A stretch of DNA of 64,000 nt from Anolis sagrei (GCF_037176765.1 NC_090026.1:131065752-131129751), one strand, 5' to 3'. Shown: positions 25,401 through 33,010, counted from the first letter of the stretch. The notes: generated by a model not told the origin, from the letters alone. Program-made: numbers and translations.

Positions 25401-28400
25401 TCTGGTGCAAGTTTTACAATCTCGCATTTACCCCACTTCCAGTTCCTTTGCTCTGCTGCTTCCCTCCTCTTTCTTATATTGTATTATTATAATACTATTA
25501 TATTATATTATATTATATTATATTATTATATTATATATTATATTACAATATTATAATTCTATTATATTATAATTGTATATTATATTATAATATAATATAT
25601 AATATATTATAATATAATATAATAAATTATTATATTATATTATATTATATATATTATATTATTATAATAATATATAATATAATAATATAATATAATATAC
25701 AACAATATAATATAATAATATAATAATAATATAATAGAAGTTCCCCCTGTCCCATTTGGAGGTTTTTTTAGCATATTGCGCAATCGCGTCCACCATTAAT
25801 GAATCGATTCGTAATTTACAAAATTTCGGAAATTTCGAAATTTTGAAATCTTAAATTTCGGAAGTCCTCAGAATTTCGAAATGCTAGCGCACCCTAGAAA
25901 CGAAACGAGTTTAGAACCAATTTTTTTCTTGATCGCCCAAGCCTAGTACCTAAATTTCCTTCTTGACAGATGCAACTGTCTTTCGGGCTGCAAAGGTCGA
26001 CAGTAAGCTACACAAATTGGTCGGAAGCTCACTCTGACCCAGGCTGGCCTCGAACTCATGACCTTTTAGTCAGCAGTGGTCTTAATGCAGCCGACTCCCA
26101 GCCGGCTGTGTCACAGTCCAGTGAAATGATGTCCAGGGTGGGAGAAAGAATGCTTGTCTGTCTGAGGCAAATATTAATGTTGCAATTGATCAGCTTGATT
26201 CCCCCTGCCTGGGGGAATCAAGCTAACACCTCCTTTTGAATCCCCTTTGAAAGGCACCGCCTTGATGTCATCTGTTACACAACGTTTTAATAGATGACAG
26301 CAGGAGGATTTCGGTTTTATGCAATTTCTGAGAAAGTGCTGCTGATGAAACATATTTATATTGTGCTGTTACTCCAAGGCTGCTTATGCATCGAAAGAGC
26401 AGCCATTGCAAATGTGCCAAAAAGTCAGCATTAAACTGTGATCCATATTAAAGATTTTTTACACAACCACAAAATGCTCACAAGAACAAAAGGACCTCAC
26501 CTGGGATGCCATCTCCAGTTCTGGGCACAAAAAGGAGACATTGGATCAAGCTGCGGCTTGTCCAGAGAAGGGCAAGGATGGAGACAGGGAGTCTGACAAA
26601 GACGGGAAGAAGGAAGTGTGTTCAGTGTGTTAAGCTTCAAAAAATGAAGATGGAGACACTTAGTTTTGGACTTAGGGTTTCTTTGGTCAGGTTTCTCCAG
26701 AATGGGGTTACCATTGCCTTCCTCTGAGAGAGATATGCTCCAAGTGATGTGCTCTAAGGTCGCCAAATGAGTTTCCATAGTTGATGAGGGTTGAAACTCT
26801 GGGATCCTGATGCTTCTCTTGTTGATATCTTCCTGTGGCAACCCCAAGGAAACCTGTCACTGGGGTTTTTGTTGGGTTTTTTTGTTCAGAAAAGGGTTCA
26901 CGGGAGTTGCAAACTAAAAATAATGTGAATATCTTGACGTGGCCTCAGTTTCTAATCCTGTTATATTTTCCTCCTCAGGGGAACGTGGTGGTGATGGTCC
27001 GCAGCAGCGAGGACTCAGAAGACGAGGAGAACGAGCGGCTGGCAAAGTCCCTCCAGCACCAGAGCCACCGCATCCTGTGGGCAAAGGGCCTGGCCACCGG
27101 CTTCTGCAAGGAGGTCCATGGGGAGGTGAGTTCCTCTTTCTCATGGCTCAAAAAGGCATCCATTCAAAGTATTTGACAGCTTTATAGTTATAGATGGGGA
27201 CAGGAATGAGGTCCTTCTGGCAGCTGCAATCAGCCCATATATCAGCATGGGCAAACTTCAGCCCTCCAGGTGTTTTGGACTTCAACGGTTAGGAATTGTG
27301 GGAGTTGAAGTCCAGAACACCTGAAGGGCCCAGGTTTGCCCATGCCTGTACTATTATATATCGCTGGTATTTCTACCCCGTTTCTTCTCAACCCCCAAAG
27401 GGAGACTCAGGGCGGCTTACATTTGGCAGCAATTCGATGCCACTACATGTAACAAAGCAATATAATAAATAGAAGGAGATGGTAATAAATCAGCATTAGC
27501 AAGGCTTGCTTAACAACTTGATTTTCTTTTTTGTGAAGCACAGCTGATTCCCCCCCCCCCCAAAAAAAAAGGTTCAAAACTCATTTTGGATGTAGAGTGT
27601 GCTGGTGGTTCGATTCTAAAGTCAATTCCAATTTTCACAGAAAAAAATGTTCAAAACTTTTCTAAACTTCCGAGACTTCTAAATCCTTCCTTAATTGTTT
27701 GAAAGTGTTATTTCCTGTTTCATTGGGTGGTCTTTACTTTGAAAGTAGTTCTACTCCAGAAGCAGTGGGGGGGTGGGTGGGCAGGGAAGCAAAGGGAGGA
27801 AATTCATCCACTCTGGTTTAAAATGGCTTGAGCCGAGGCCAGGGACAAGAAGCAGGGAAATGCTGAATAATTTCCGACTCACTTACTGCTTCGTAACAGA
27901 AATGGCGGAAAAGCTTTTGAAGGGCAAGGAGACTTCCGGTTTCCTTAAAAACTTGAAATTGCTTCAAAAAGCAAATCTTTCCGAATTTATTCCAAATTAT
28001 GAAGATTCCGACCAAACCTAACCATGCCTAATAAATACTGCAAATAAATAAATAAACTTTCCACATGTTTTTATAATGGGAAATCATTTTATAACCAAGG
28101 AACAGAAATTGTGTTATATAGTGTTATATAAAATACACATATTAAAACATATTTGTACAAAATACATATATTAAAATAGAACAAAGAGTAAATTATAGTC
28201 CTAGAGACTAGGACTCAATGGAGCAATGGGTTCAAATGGCAGGGAAGGAGATTCTACCTGAACATTAGGAAAAACTTCCTGACTAGACGCGGAGAAGGCC
28301 TTTGACAATTTAAACTGGGACTTTAAAAAAATCTTAATGAGGAAAATGGATCTAGGCTTCCAATTTACCAATGCAATTGAGGAAATTTATAAAAATCAGG

Positions 28401-28758
28401 AGGAAGAAGTGTTCAGCCGTGGAACTTTCTGCCTTTGAGTGAGGTGGAAGCTCCTTCCTTGGAGGCTATTAAACAGAGGCTGGATGGCTATCTGTCAGGG
28501 GTGCTTTGATTGTGCTTTCAGTGCATAGCAAAAGGATTGGGCTAGAAGGCTCTTGGGGTCCTTTCCAACTCTATGATTCTACTGAACACAAGACGTGCGT
28601 TTAGAATTCTTCTTCCTTTCTTGCTGCAGTTGACCATCATCCAGCGGGGCTCTTGGGAGACGGGAGCCGAGAGCGACCTCCTCCGTGTCTATCAGTACAA
28701 GATCCAAGACAAGAATGTCTCCTTCTTCGCCAGGGGGATGTCGGCAGCCGTGCTGTGA
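14761..28758 (+). CDS. ELP6: Elongator complex protein 6, complete gene of seven coding exons
   Basis: Exons join as 14761-14814, 18214-18292, 20991-21061, 21274-21401, 24297-24489, 26979-27125 and 28630-28758: 801 nt, 266 residues plus stop, equal to the human length as I recall it. All introns are GT-AG and all phases agree. The product begins MFVGLNELL and ends with [16 protein letters not shown] and SAAVL; between them are [48 protein letters not shown] and GLATGFC, all diagnostic of vertebrate Elp6. Elp6 has a RecA-like fold without a canonical Walker A motif and forms a hetero-hexameric ring with Elp4 and Elp5. The ring binds tRNA and works with Elp1-Elp3 in 5-carboxymethyl-type modification of wobble uridine (U34). 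The reading frame has no defect. Introns 1, 2, 4, 5 and 6 are loaded with transposons. Confidence 0.97.
15126..15192 (+). mobile_element. hAT-type MITE arm
   Basis: Left arm of the palindromic MITE family (CCAGGTGTTTTGGACT, then CACAATTCCTAACAGCC). It abuts the start of the CR1 fragment in ELP6 intron 1. Confidence 0.65.
15193..17912 (+). mobile_element. CR1 LINE, 5'-truncated, split by an L1 insertion
   Basis: Lies in ELP6 intron 1. It encodes parts of CR1 ORF2: a piece before the reverse transcriptase (15196-15284, resuming at 16002), reverse transcriptase segments in two frames (about 16360-16980, with [19 protein letters not shown] and [13 protein letters not shown]), and a C-terminal frame of 235 codons at 17114-17821 ([48 protein letters not shown]). 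It ends with the CR1 3' signature GGTTGGACTGGATGGCCC and ATTCTATGATTCTA. Frameshifts and stops between 16060 and 17110 show that it is dead. A 717-bp L1 piece interrupts it. Confidence 0.93.
15285..16001 (-). mobile_element. L1 3' end inserted in the CR1
   Basis: The left edge is a T-rich tract, the poly-A tail on the minus strand. The minus frame at 15750-16022 resembles the C-terminal part of L1 ORF2 ([12 protein letters not shown], then [15 protein letters not shown]). It is flanked by a perfect 15-bp target-site duplication ACCAAAGAAGAATTC at 15270-15284 and 16002-16016. It is therefore a target-primed insertion, younger than the CR1 it sits in. Confidence 0.9.
17913..18213. other. Rest of ELP6 intron 1
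   Basis: Mostly unrecognised. Around 18090-18190 a heavily diverged CR1 3' end is likely (GGGGGTGGACTAGGTGTCCC). It ends with the acceptor tract TTTTCTTTCCCAG before exon 2. Confidence 0.5.
18214..18292 (+). CDS. ELP6: ELP6 coding exon 2 (residues 19-44, first base of codon 45)
   Basis: Acceptor CCCAG, donor GTAGGC. Encodes [15 protein letters not shown] and [11 protein letters not shown], the opening beta-strand region of the Elp6 RecA-like fold. Confidence 0.96.
18335..18500 (-). mobile_element. MIR-like CORE-SINE, diverged
   Basis: Contains GAGGAGGTTTTCC, then CTGAGGCTGAGAGAGTGTGAC, the reverse complement of a CORE-SINE body common in reptiles. A better copy is at 48893-49090. Confidence 0.5.
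18530..18715 (+). mobile_element. Two CR1 3'-end fragments
   Basis: One reads GATGGCCATCTGTCAGGAGG through GGTTGGACTGGATGGCCC to AGGATTCTGTGATAGA; a second, shorter one follows at about 18650 (GGATTGGACTGGATGACCC). Both are 3' tails only. Confidence 0.8.
18716..19490 (+). repeat. GATA/GGAT tetranucleotide array, ~0.75 kb, in ELP6 intron 2
   Basis: TAGA/GATA, GGAT and GCATAGAT blocks follow one another. It begins directly after CR1 3' tails, one of which (18763-18817) runs straight into TAGATAGA, and it ends at another CR1 tail at 19491. Frames rich in Ile, Ser, Tyr and His on the minus strand are artefacts of the repeat. Confidence 0.95.
19491..19563 (+). mobile_element. CR1 3'-end fragments
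   Basis: GGGGTTGGACTGGATGGCCC at 19492, then a partial tail with a G-run ending in GGTGGACT, which is the left target duplication of the following MITE. Confidence 0.75.
19564..19966. mobile_element. hAT-type MITE in a CR1 tail
   Basis: Terminal inverted repeats CAGGGCCATAGCC (19564-19576) and GGCTATGGGCCTG (19954-19966) differ at one base. The flanks GGTGGACT and GTTGGACT are an 8-bp target duplication with one mismatch. The flanking sequence outside the element reads as one CR1 3' tail that was cut in two. The interior includes a long C-run near 19938-19953. There is no coding capacity. Confidence 0.8.
19967..20015 (+). mobile_element. CR1 3' tail, right half
   Basis: GTTGGACTGGATGGCCTTTG to GGATTCTATGAA, the continuation of the CR1 tail cut by the preceding MITE. 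Confidence 0.8.
20236..20954. mobile_element. SPIN-like hAT element just upstream of ELP6 exon 3
   Basis: Begins CAGTGTTTCTCAACCT and ends AGGTTGAGAAACACTG, exact inverted ends. A perfect 8-bp target duplication TCCTATTG lies at 20228-20235 and 20955-20962. The ends carry the GGGGTCGCGA and GGTCACGGCATTAGGAAGG motifs of SPIN/URR1-type hAT-Charlie elements. The interior has the AACTATAAATCCCAG module that recurs at 30900-32700. Non-autonomous, 719 bp. Confidence 0.88.
20991..21061 (+). CDS. ELP6: ELP6 coding exon 3 (codon 45 to residue 68)
   Basis: Acceptor TTTTTCAG, donor GTAAGC. Encodes [16 protein letters not shown] then NFVAQKL. Only 36 bases separate it from the end of the upstream hAT element. 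Confidence 0.96.
21274..21401 (+). CDS. ELP6: ELP6 coding exon 4 (residues 69-110, two bases of codon 111)
   Basis: Acceptor CTCTCCAG, donor GTGAGT. Encodes [20 protein letters not shown] then a variable loop to NPFQFI. Intron 3 before it is only 212 bp and free of repeats. Confidence 0.96.
21640..21781. repeat. Interspersed repeat of the ATATAAGTCGA type, unclassified
   Basis: The stretch TACCGTATATCCTCAAATAT, then AAATATAAGTCGAAGCGCC and GGATTGACTCGAGTCTAAGC looks like a repeat I have seen in amniote genomes, but I cannot name its family. Confidence 0.45.
21782..22437 (-). repeat. TATC/ATCC tetranucleotide array, ~0.65 kb, in ELP6 intron 4
   Basis: CTAT and CATC/CCAT blocks: the same repeat class as 18716-19490 but in the opposite strand sense. 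Open frames rich in Ile, Ser, Tyr and His across it are artefacts. Confidence 0.95.
22615..22740 (+). mobile_element. Helitron 5'-end fragment
   Basis: TCTATATAAATAAAAATGTA, then CATAACTCAAAAGCCACTGG and CCAAATTTGGACACAAGAC match the 5' part of the Helitron at 52871. It is truncated after about 120 bp. Confidence 0.65.
22800..22862 (+). mobile_element. L2-type 3' tail
   Basis: GTAAGCCGTCCTGAGAAGG, then AGGATACAAATGCTC and AAATAAATAAATAAA. Tails of this form end every L2-like copy in the window. Confidence 0.6.
22863..23103. other. Unrecognised intron 4 sequence
   Basis: AT-rich, no gene or repeat recognised. Confidence 0.5.
23104..24180 (-). mobile_element. L2-like LINE 3' end, interrupted by a hAT element
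   Basis: The left part is the reversed tail (TTATTTATTTATTTA, then the reversed AGCCGTCCTGAGTCCCG motif). The right part, 23815-24180, translates on the minus strand to [17 protein letters not shown]-like sequence and [19 protein letters not shown], the L2 C-terminal motif also present at 43080 and 56755. It is split at 23270-23806 by a SPIN-like element. Confidence 0.8.
23270..23806. mobile_element. SPIN-like hAT element nested in L2
   Basis: Starts GAGTGGTTCCCAACCT and ends AGGTTGAGAACCGCTG. A perfect 8-bp target duplication CAATAGAT flanks it at 23262-23269 and 23807-23814. The left end carries TTCCTCATGTTTTGGTGACC and TGTAAACATCTGATATGCAGG, which I recognise from SPIN/URR1-type hAT-Charlie. 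Non-autonomous, 537 bp. Confidence 0.9.
24297..24489 (+). CDS. ELP6: ELP6 coding exon 5 (codon 111 to residue 175)
   Basis: Acceptor CTTTTCAG, donor GTATTT. Encodes [17 protein letters not shown], then [14 protein letters not shown] and [12 protein letters not shown]. The hydrophobic strand ending in the DD pair is the position of the Walker B-like strand in RecA folds. Confidence 0.96.
24785..24930 (+). mobile_element. Arm of the GTTTTCCGGGCTGT repeat
   Basis: GTTGCTGTGAGTTTTCCGGG, then CAGAAGCATTCTCTCCTGAC and CATCTATGGCAGGCATCC. Other copies are at 41510-41705 and, as both arms of one element, at 56525-57514. Confidence 0.7.
24931..26115 (-). mobile_element. LINE/SINE-type composite repeat, split by a MITE
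   Basis: The left part (24931-25213) is a reversed L2-like tail followed by GGCCACCAGGGGAGCTGTC and TTCTTTGCATGCTTGCTGG. The right part (25946-26115) holds CTGCAAAGGTCGACAGTAAG and CAGGCTGGCCTCGAACTCA. The outer parts read as one repeat cut by the MITE. Family not assigned. Confidence 0.55.
25214..25945. mobile_element. hAT-type MITE with AT-rich core
   Basis: Inverted ends TAGACTTGGGCGATC and GATCGCCCAAGCCTA (14 of 15) with a perfect 8-bp target duplication GTACCTAA at 25206-25213 and 25946-25953. The interior has short TTCGTAATTAT repeats near 25365 and an almost pure A/T block at 25472-25738. There is no transposase. 732 bp, in ELP6 intron 5. Confidence 0.9.
26116..26978. other. Rest of ELP6 intron 5
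   Basis: Mostly unrecognised. A diverged CR1 piece is at about 26480-26660 (minus stops, reads like FWAPQ and the region after it), and a MIR-like trace at 26690-26740 (GGTTTCTCCAGAATGGGGTT, CCATTGCCTTCCTCTGAGAG). A short palindrome GATTCCCCCTGCC/TGGGGGAATC lies at 26199-26220. The acceptor TTCCTCCTCAG ends it. Confidence 0.45.
26979..27125 (+). CDS. ELP6: ELP6 coding exon 6 (residues 176-224)
   Basis: Acceptor CTCCTCAG, donor GTGAGT. Encodes [20 protein letters not shown], then [19 protein letters not shown] and KEVHGE. The acidic [10 protein letters not shown] loop matches the acidic loop of mammalian Elp6. Confidence 0.96.
27247..27347. mobile_element. Palindromic hAT MITE
   Basis: GCATGGGCAAACTTCAGCCC and TCCAGGTGTTTTGGACTTC face their near-exact reverse complements, ending GGTTTGCCCATGCCTG. 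About 100 bp, in ELP6 intron 6. Confidence 0.8.
27350..27500 (-). mobile_element. L2-type tail fragment
   Basis: Reversed tail: GGTATTTCTACCCCGTTTC, then GGGAGACTCAGGGCGGCTTA. No coding part remains. Confidence 0.6.
27501..28195. other. Unrecognised ELP6 intron 6 sequence
   Basis: No repeat or exon recognised. Includes a C/A-run at 27551-27571 and a short AAATAAATAAATAAA tract near 28040. A plus frame of 82 codons at 27773-28021 has no recognised domain. Confidence 0.45.
28196..28580 (+). mobile_element. CR1 3' end containing an L1 scrap
   Basis: CR1 coding text (GAGACTAGGACTCAATGG, AACATTAGGAAAAACTTCC) stops at 28283 and resumes at about 28408 (TTCAGCCGTGGAACTTTCTG, then GAGGCTGGATGGC), ending TTTCCAACTCTATGATTCT. 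The 124 bases between are L1 ORF2 sequence. Confidence 0.85.
28284..28407 (+). mobile_element. Internal L1 ORF2 fragment inside CR1
   Basis: Translates to [20 protein letters not shown] then [15 protein letters not shown], the first catalytic block of L1 reverse transcriptase (DAEKAFD). It has no poly-A tail and no clear target duplication, so a simple target-primed insertion does not explain it. Confidence 0.8.
28630..28758 (+). CDS. ELP6: ELP6 coding exon 7 and stop (residues 225-266)
   Basis: Acceptor TTGCTGCAG. Encodes [20 protein letters not shown], then [17 protein letters not shown] and SAAVL, stop TGA at 28756-28758. TACTGAAC at 28580-28587 is a strong branch-point candidate at the edge of the upstream CR1 tail. 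Confidence 0.97.
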   Translation: MTIIQRGSWETGAESDLLRVYQYKIQDKNVSFFARGMSAAVL

Positions 28759-29195
28759 CTGCAGGGAGGACAATGCCATGGGAGAAGAATGCGTGCAGCA
28801 TCCAGAGAAATGAAGAAGGAGAGCAACAATGGCGGCAGGAGAGGGATGGCGCAAGAACAATGGCAGTGTCTTCATTTCGGTTCTATCCTGGGCCTCATTC
28901 AAACCTTCTGACCTTCTGTTCTGAATCCAATCCTGTGGATTGCTTCGTCTTGGCCCTGAGAGGGTGAATCTAGGCAAGAACTACGGCCTAGTGTACAGAA
29001 GCCCAAAGTGTACAGAATCCTGTTTTCCCATAGTAGATCTGACACTCTCCATGGTAGACTTTCTCTCCTCTTCCCAATGGAGCAGAGCATAGCGGGTGAG
29101 CAAGACTCCTCTGATCTGTCATACTTGAGAATTATTAGATTGAGTCTTTGATAGGAATATTTCTGCTGTTCTAATAAATAATGGTCCTGTTTGAA
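28759..29195 (+). other. ELP6: ELP6 3' untranslated region
   Basis: About 440 bases with no recognisable repeat, from the TGA to just past the polyadenylation signal. The end point is inferred. Confidence 0.75.
29173..29178 (+). terminator. ELP6: ELP6 polyadenylation signal AATAAA
   Basis: First AATAAA downstream of the stop codon, followed within 30 bases by the T/G-rich stretch GGTCCTGTTTG. The canonical signal and its position before the next CR1 support its use. Confidence 0.75.
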
Positions 29196-29277
29196 AATAT
29201 CTTGAATCTTCCTCTCCTGATGCAGATGTTTATCTTCAGGTAACAAACCATTGTTGTTCAAGGTTTGACTTGAAAGA

Positions 29278-29825
29278 GCACGGTCTTTGTATTGTGTCCA
29301 ATTCTGTGTCCAATTTATACTGTGTCCAATTCTGGGCACCACAATTCAAGAGAGATATTGACAAGCTGGAATGTGTCCAGAGGAGGGCGATTAAAATGAT
29401 CAAGGGTCTGGAGAACAAGCCCTATGAGAAGCGGCTTAAGGAGCTGGGCATGTTTAGCCTGAAGAAGAGAAGGCTGAGAGGAGATATGATAGCCATGTAT
29501 AAATATGTGAGAGGAAGCCACAGGGAGGAGGGAGCAAGCTTGTTTTCTGCTTCCCTGGAGACTAGGATGCAATGGAACAATGGCTTCAAACTACAAGAGA
29601 GGAGATTCCATCTGAACATGAGGAAGAACTTCCTGACTGTGAGAGCCGTTCAGCAGTGGAACTCTCTGCCCCGGAGTGTGGTGGAGGCTCCTTCTTTGGA
29701 AGCTTTTAAACAGGCTGGATGGCCATCTGTCAGGGGTGATTTGAATGCAATATTCCTGCTTCTTGGCAGAATGGGGTTGGACTGGATGGCCCACAAGGTC
29801 TCTTCCAACTCTATGATTCTATTAT
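29278..29825 (+). mobile_element. CR1 LINE 3' end
   Basis: Frame 29270-29944 covers the CR1 ORF2 C-terminus ([58 protein letters not shown]) and ends at the CR1 3' signature followed by an ATT repeat. The left edge has a local triplication of GTGTCCAATT (29290-29330). It starts about 90 bases after the ELP6 polyadenylation signal. Confidence 0.9.
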
Positions 29826-29894
29826 TATTATTATTATTATTAATAATAATAATAACAACCCTATTATCATGTTTTCTTGGCCATAGTTATTCAG

Positions 29895-30150
29895 AAGATA
29901 CTTCAAGGTTGAGAGAGTGTGACCTACCCAAGGCTTCCCAATAGGTTCCCATGGGCACAGCTGCACAGTTGAACTATTGCAGCTTGACACCACTTTAAGA
30001 GCCAAGGCTCGATGCTGTGACATCAAGGGAGCATTAAAGTGGTGTCTAATTGCATTAATTAAATATGCAGTGTAGATGCATCCATGGAAACTGCATGGCT
30101 GAGCAGGGATTGAACCCATTCCTCCATCCGACATTCAGATTATTCCAAAA
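29895..30150 (-). mobile_element. MIR-like SINE with a short MITE inside
   Basis: GGTTGAGAGAGTGTGACC and the later GGCTGAGCAGGGATTGAACC are parts of one MIR-like SINE. About 29950-30085 is a palindromic MITE (CTTGACACCACTTTAA, TTAAAGTGGTGTC, CAGTGTAGATGCATCC) that separates them. Confidence 0.55.
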
Positions 30151-30682
30151 CATTGGCATTCCTGTTTTCTCTGCAGGAAGGATTACATCAAAGAAGACCA
30201 AATGGAAGGCCTACCCTGGGGACACGCCTGTGTCTGGCTTTATCTGCCAAGGCAAACAACCTGGTACTGATAGGCATAGATAACCAGGTACCGGGCAAGG
30301 TTTAGCACCTCAATATTCATGGAGCGGCTGAGTTGCCTGGCTGGAATCCTTGCAGGCGAGGACGCCGGTCTCAAAAGATAACTCGAAAGAGTGAAATGCT
30401 TTGCAGACGGGGAGTCGGGGCACGCAATCGGAGCGGCGCCAGAGTCAGCAAAGGAACCTGATCTGAATCTGTGAATACAAGGAGAGCTGGCTCCAAGCCT
30501 GATGGCAGGGTGGCAGCCTGTGTCCCGGGACAGGGTTCAAGCGCAGGGCAAAGGGACTTGACCCAAGGCCAAAAGGGGACACTCTGCCGTGGAATGCACC
30601 AGTGGGAAAGGAAGGAGGAAAGGCTTTCTCGCTCCCTTCTTGGAAAGCTCCAGCCCTTTGGGGGAAAACCCATCTTCAATTA
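30151..30682. other. Unrecognised GC-richer intergenic stretch
   Basis: More GC-rich than its surroundings but without a recognised gene. A plus frame 30471-30704 (77 codons) and a minus frame 30371-30679 (102 codons) have no domain I can name. Confidence 0.4.
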
Positions 30683-32828
30683 CAGGGCTTCTCAACCTTC
30701 CTAGTGCCGCGACCCCTTCATACAGTTCCCCATGTTGTGGAGACCCCCAACCATAACATTATTTTCGTTGCTACTCCATAACTGTAATTTTGCTGCTGTT
30801 ATGAATTGTCGTGTAAATATCTAATCTGCAAGATGGACCAAATTGGGCACAAATACCCAATACATCCAAATTTGAATACTGGTGGGGTTGGAGGGGATTG
30901 ATTTCATCATTTGGGAGTTGTAGTTGCTGGGGTTTATAGTTCACCTACAATCAAAGAGCATTCTGAGCTCTGCCAACAATGGAATTGAACCAAACTTGGC
31001 ACACAGAACTCCCATGACCAACAGAAAATACTGGAAGGGTTTGGTGAGCATTGATCTTGAGTTTGGGAGTTGTAGTTCACCTACATCCAGAGAGCATTGT
31101 GGACTCAAACAGTGATGGATCTGAACCAAACTTGGCATGAATACTCAATATGCCCAAATGTGAACACTGGTGGAGTTTGGGGAAAATAGACTTTGACATT
31201 TGGGAGTTGTAGTTGCTGAGATTTATAGTTTGCCTACAATCAAAGAGCATTCTGAGCTCCACAATGGAATTGAACCAATCTTGGCACACACAGCTCCCAT
31301 GACCAAGAGAAAGCACTGGAAGGGTTTGGTGGGCATTGACCTTGAGTTTGGGAGTTGTAGTTCACCTACATCCAGAGAGCATTGTGGACTCAAACAGTGA
31401 TGGATCTGAACCAAACTTGGCATGAATACTCAATATGCCCAAATGTGAACACTGGTGGAGTTTGGGGAAAATAGACCTTGACATTTGGGAGTTGTAATTG
31501 CTGGGATTTATAGATCACCTATAATCAAATAGCACTCTGAACCCACCCCAAAATGGATGTGCACCAAACATGGCACACTACCAACATGACCAACATTAAC
31601 TACTGGTGGGGTTGGGGATTGTCATTCACCAACACGGATGAGGACAGGCAGAGAGATCTTCAGCCTTCTCTGCCAAAAGGGTTCCTAAGACCATCAGAAA
31701 TATGTGTTTTCTGGTGGTCTTTGGCGACCCCTCTGAAACCCCCTCATGACCCCCCCAGGGGTCCCGACCCAAGGTTGAGAAACACTGCTGTAAATAAATA
31801 AATAGTTCACCTACACCCAGAGAGCACTGTGGACTCAAAAATGATGGATCTGGACCAAACTTTGCACAGATACTCAGTATGCACAAATGTGAACACTGGT
31901 GGGGTTTGGGGAAAATAGGCCTTGACATTTGGGAGTTGTAGTTGCTGGGATTTATAGTTTGCCTACAATCAAAGAGCATTCTGAGCTCCACAATGGAATT
32001 GAACCAATCTTGGCACACAGAACTCCCATGACCAACAGAAAATACTGGAAGGGTTTGCTGAGCATTGATCTTGAGTTTGGGAGTTGTAGTTCACCTACAC
32101 CCAGAGAGCACTGTGGACTCAAACCATGATGGATCTAGATCAAACTTGACACATATTCAATATGCCCAAATGTGAACAGTGGTGGAGTTTGGGGAAAATA
32201 GACTTTGACATTTGGGAGTTGTAGTTGCTGAGATTTATAGTTTGCCTACAATCAAAGAGCATTCTGAGCTCCACAATGGAATTGAACCAATCTTGGCACA
32301 CACAGCTCCCATGACCAATAGAAAATACTGGAAGGGTTTGGTGAGCATGGACATTGAGTTTGGGAGTTGTAGTTCAGCTATATCCAGAGAGCACTGTGGA
32401 CTCAAACAATGATGGATCTGGACCAAACTTGGCACAGATACTCAATATGCCCAAATGTGAACACTGGTGGAGTTTGGGGAAAATAGACCTTGACATTTGG
32501 GAGTTGTAGTTGCTGGGATTTATAGTTCGTCTACAATCAAAGAGCATTTTGAACTCTACCAACAATGGAATTGAACCAATCTTGGCACACAGAGCTCCCA
32601 TGACCAATAGAAAATACTGGAAGGGTTTGGTGAGCATTGACCTTGAGTTTGGGAGTTGTAGTTCACCTATATCCAGAGAGCACTGTGGACTCAAACAATG
32701 ATGGATCTGCACCAAACCCGATTCCTAAAACCATCAGAAATATGTTTTTTCTGGTGGTCTTTGATGACCCCCCTGACACCCCCTCGCGACCCCCCCAAGG
32801 GTCTCGACCCCTAGTTTGTGAAATGCTG
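30683..32828. mobile_element. SPIN-like hAT element with internal 285-bp tandem repeats
   Basis: Left end CAGGGCTTCTCAACCTTCC with AGTGCCGCGACCCC; right end GACCCCTAGTTTGTGAAATG ending CTG. The flanks TTCAATTA and TTCTAGTA agree at 6 of 8, a decayed target duplication. A second right end, AAGGTTGAGAAACACTG, stops at 31787 inside it, so part of the element was duplicated or two copies lie in tandem. Several modules of about 285 bp fill the interior. Confidence 0.75.
31059..32720 (+). repeat. Tandem modules of about 285 bp inside the hAT element
   Basis: The marker GAGTTTGGGAGTTGTAGTTC recurs at 31059, 31344, 32073, 32356 and 32645 (spacings 285, 729, 283, 289). Each module alternates TTTGGGAGTTGTAGTTGCTG with GTTCACCTACATCCAGAGAG. 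Copies differ by roughly 5-10 percent by eye. Confidence 0.85.
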
Positions 32829-32849
32829 TTCTAGTAGAAGATACAGGCT

Positions 32850-33010
32850 GAATGGCCATCTGTAAGGGGTGCTTTGATTGTGTCTTCCTGCATAGCATGG
32901 GATGGGACTATTATTATTATTATTATTATTATTATTATCATTACTGTGTTTGTTTACATCCCACTTTTTCTCTTCATGTGGCAACTCAAAGTGGCTCATA
33001 ACTAAAAGCA
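32850..33010. mobile_element. CR1 3' scrap followed by a reversed L2-type tail
   Basis: GGCCATCTGTAAGGGGTGC (CR1) runs into an ATT microsatellite at 32910-32938, then CATCCCACTTTTTCTC and reversed-tail sequence up to the Helitron. Confidence 0.55.
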
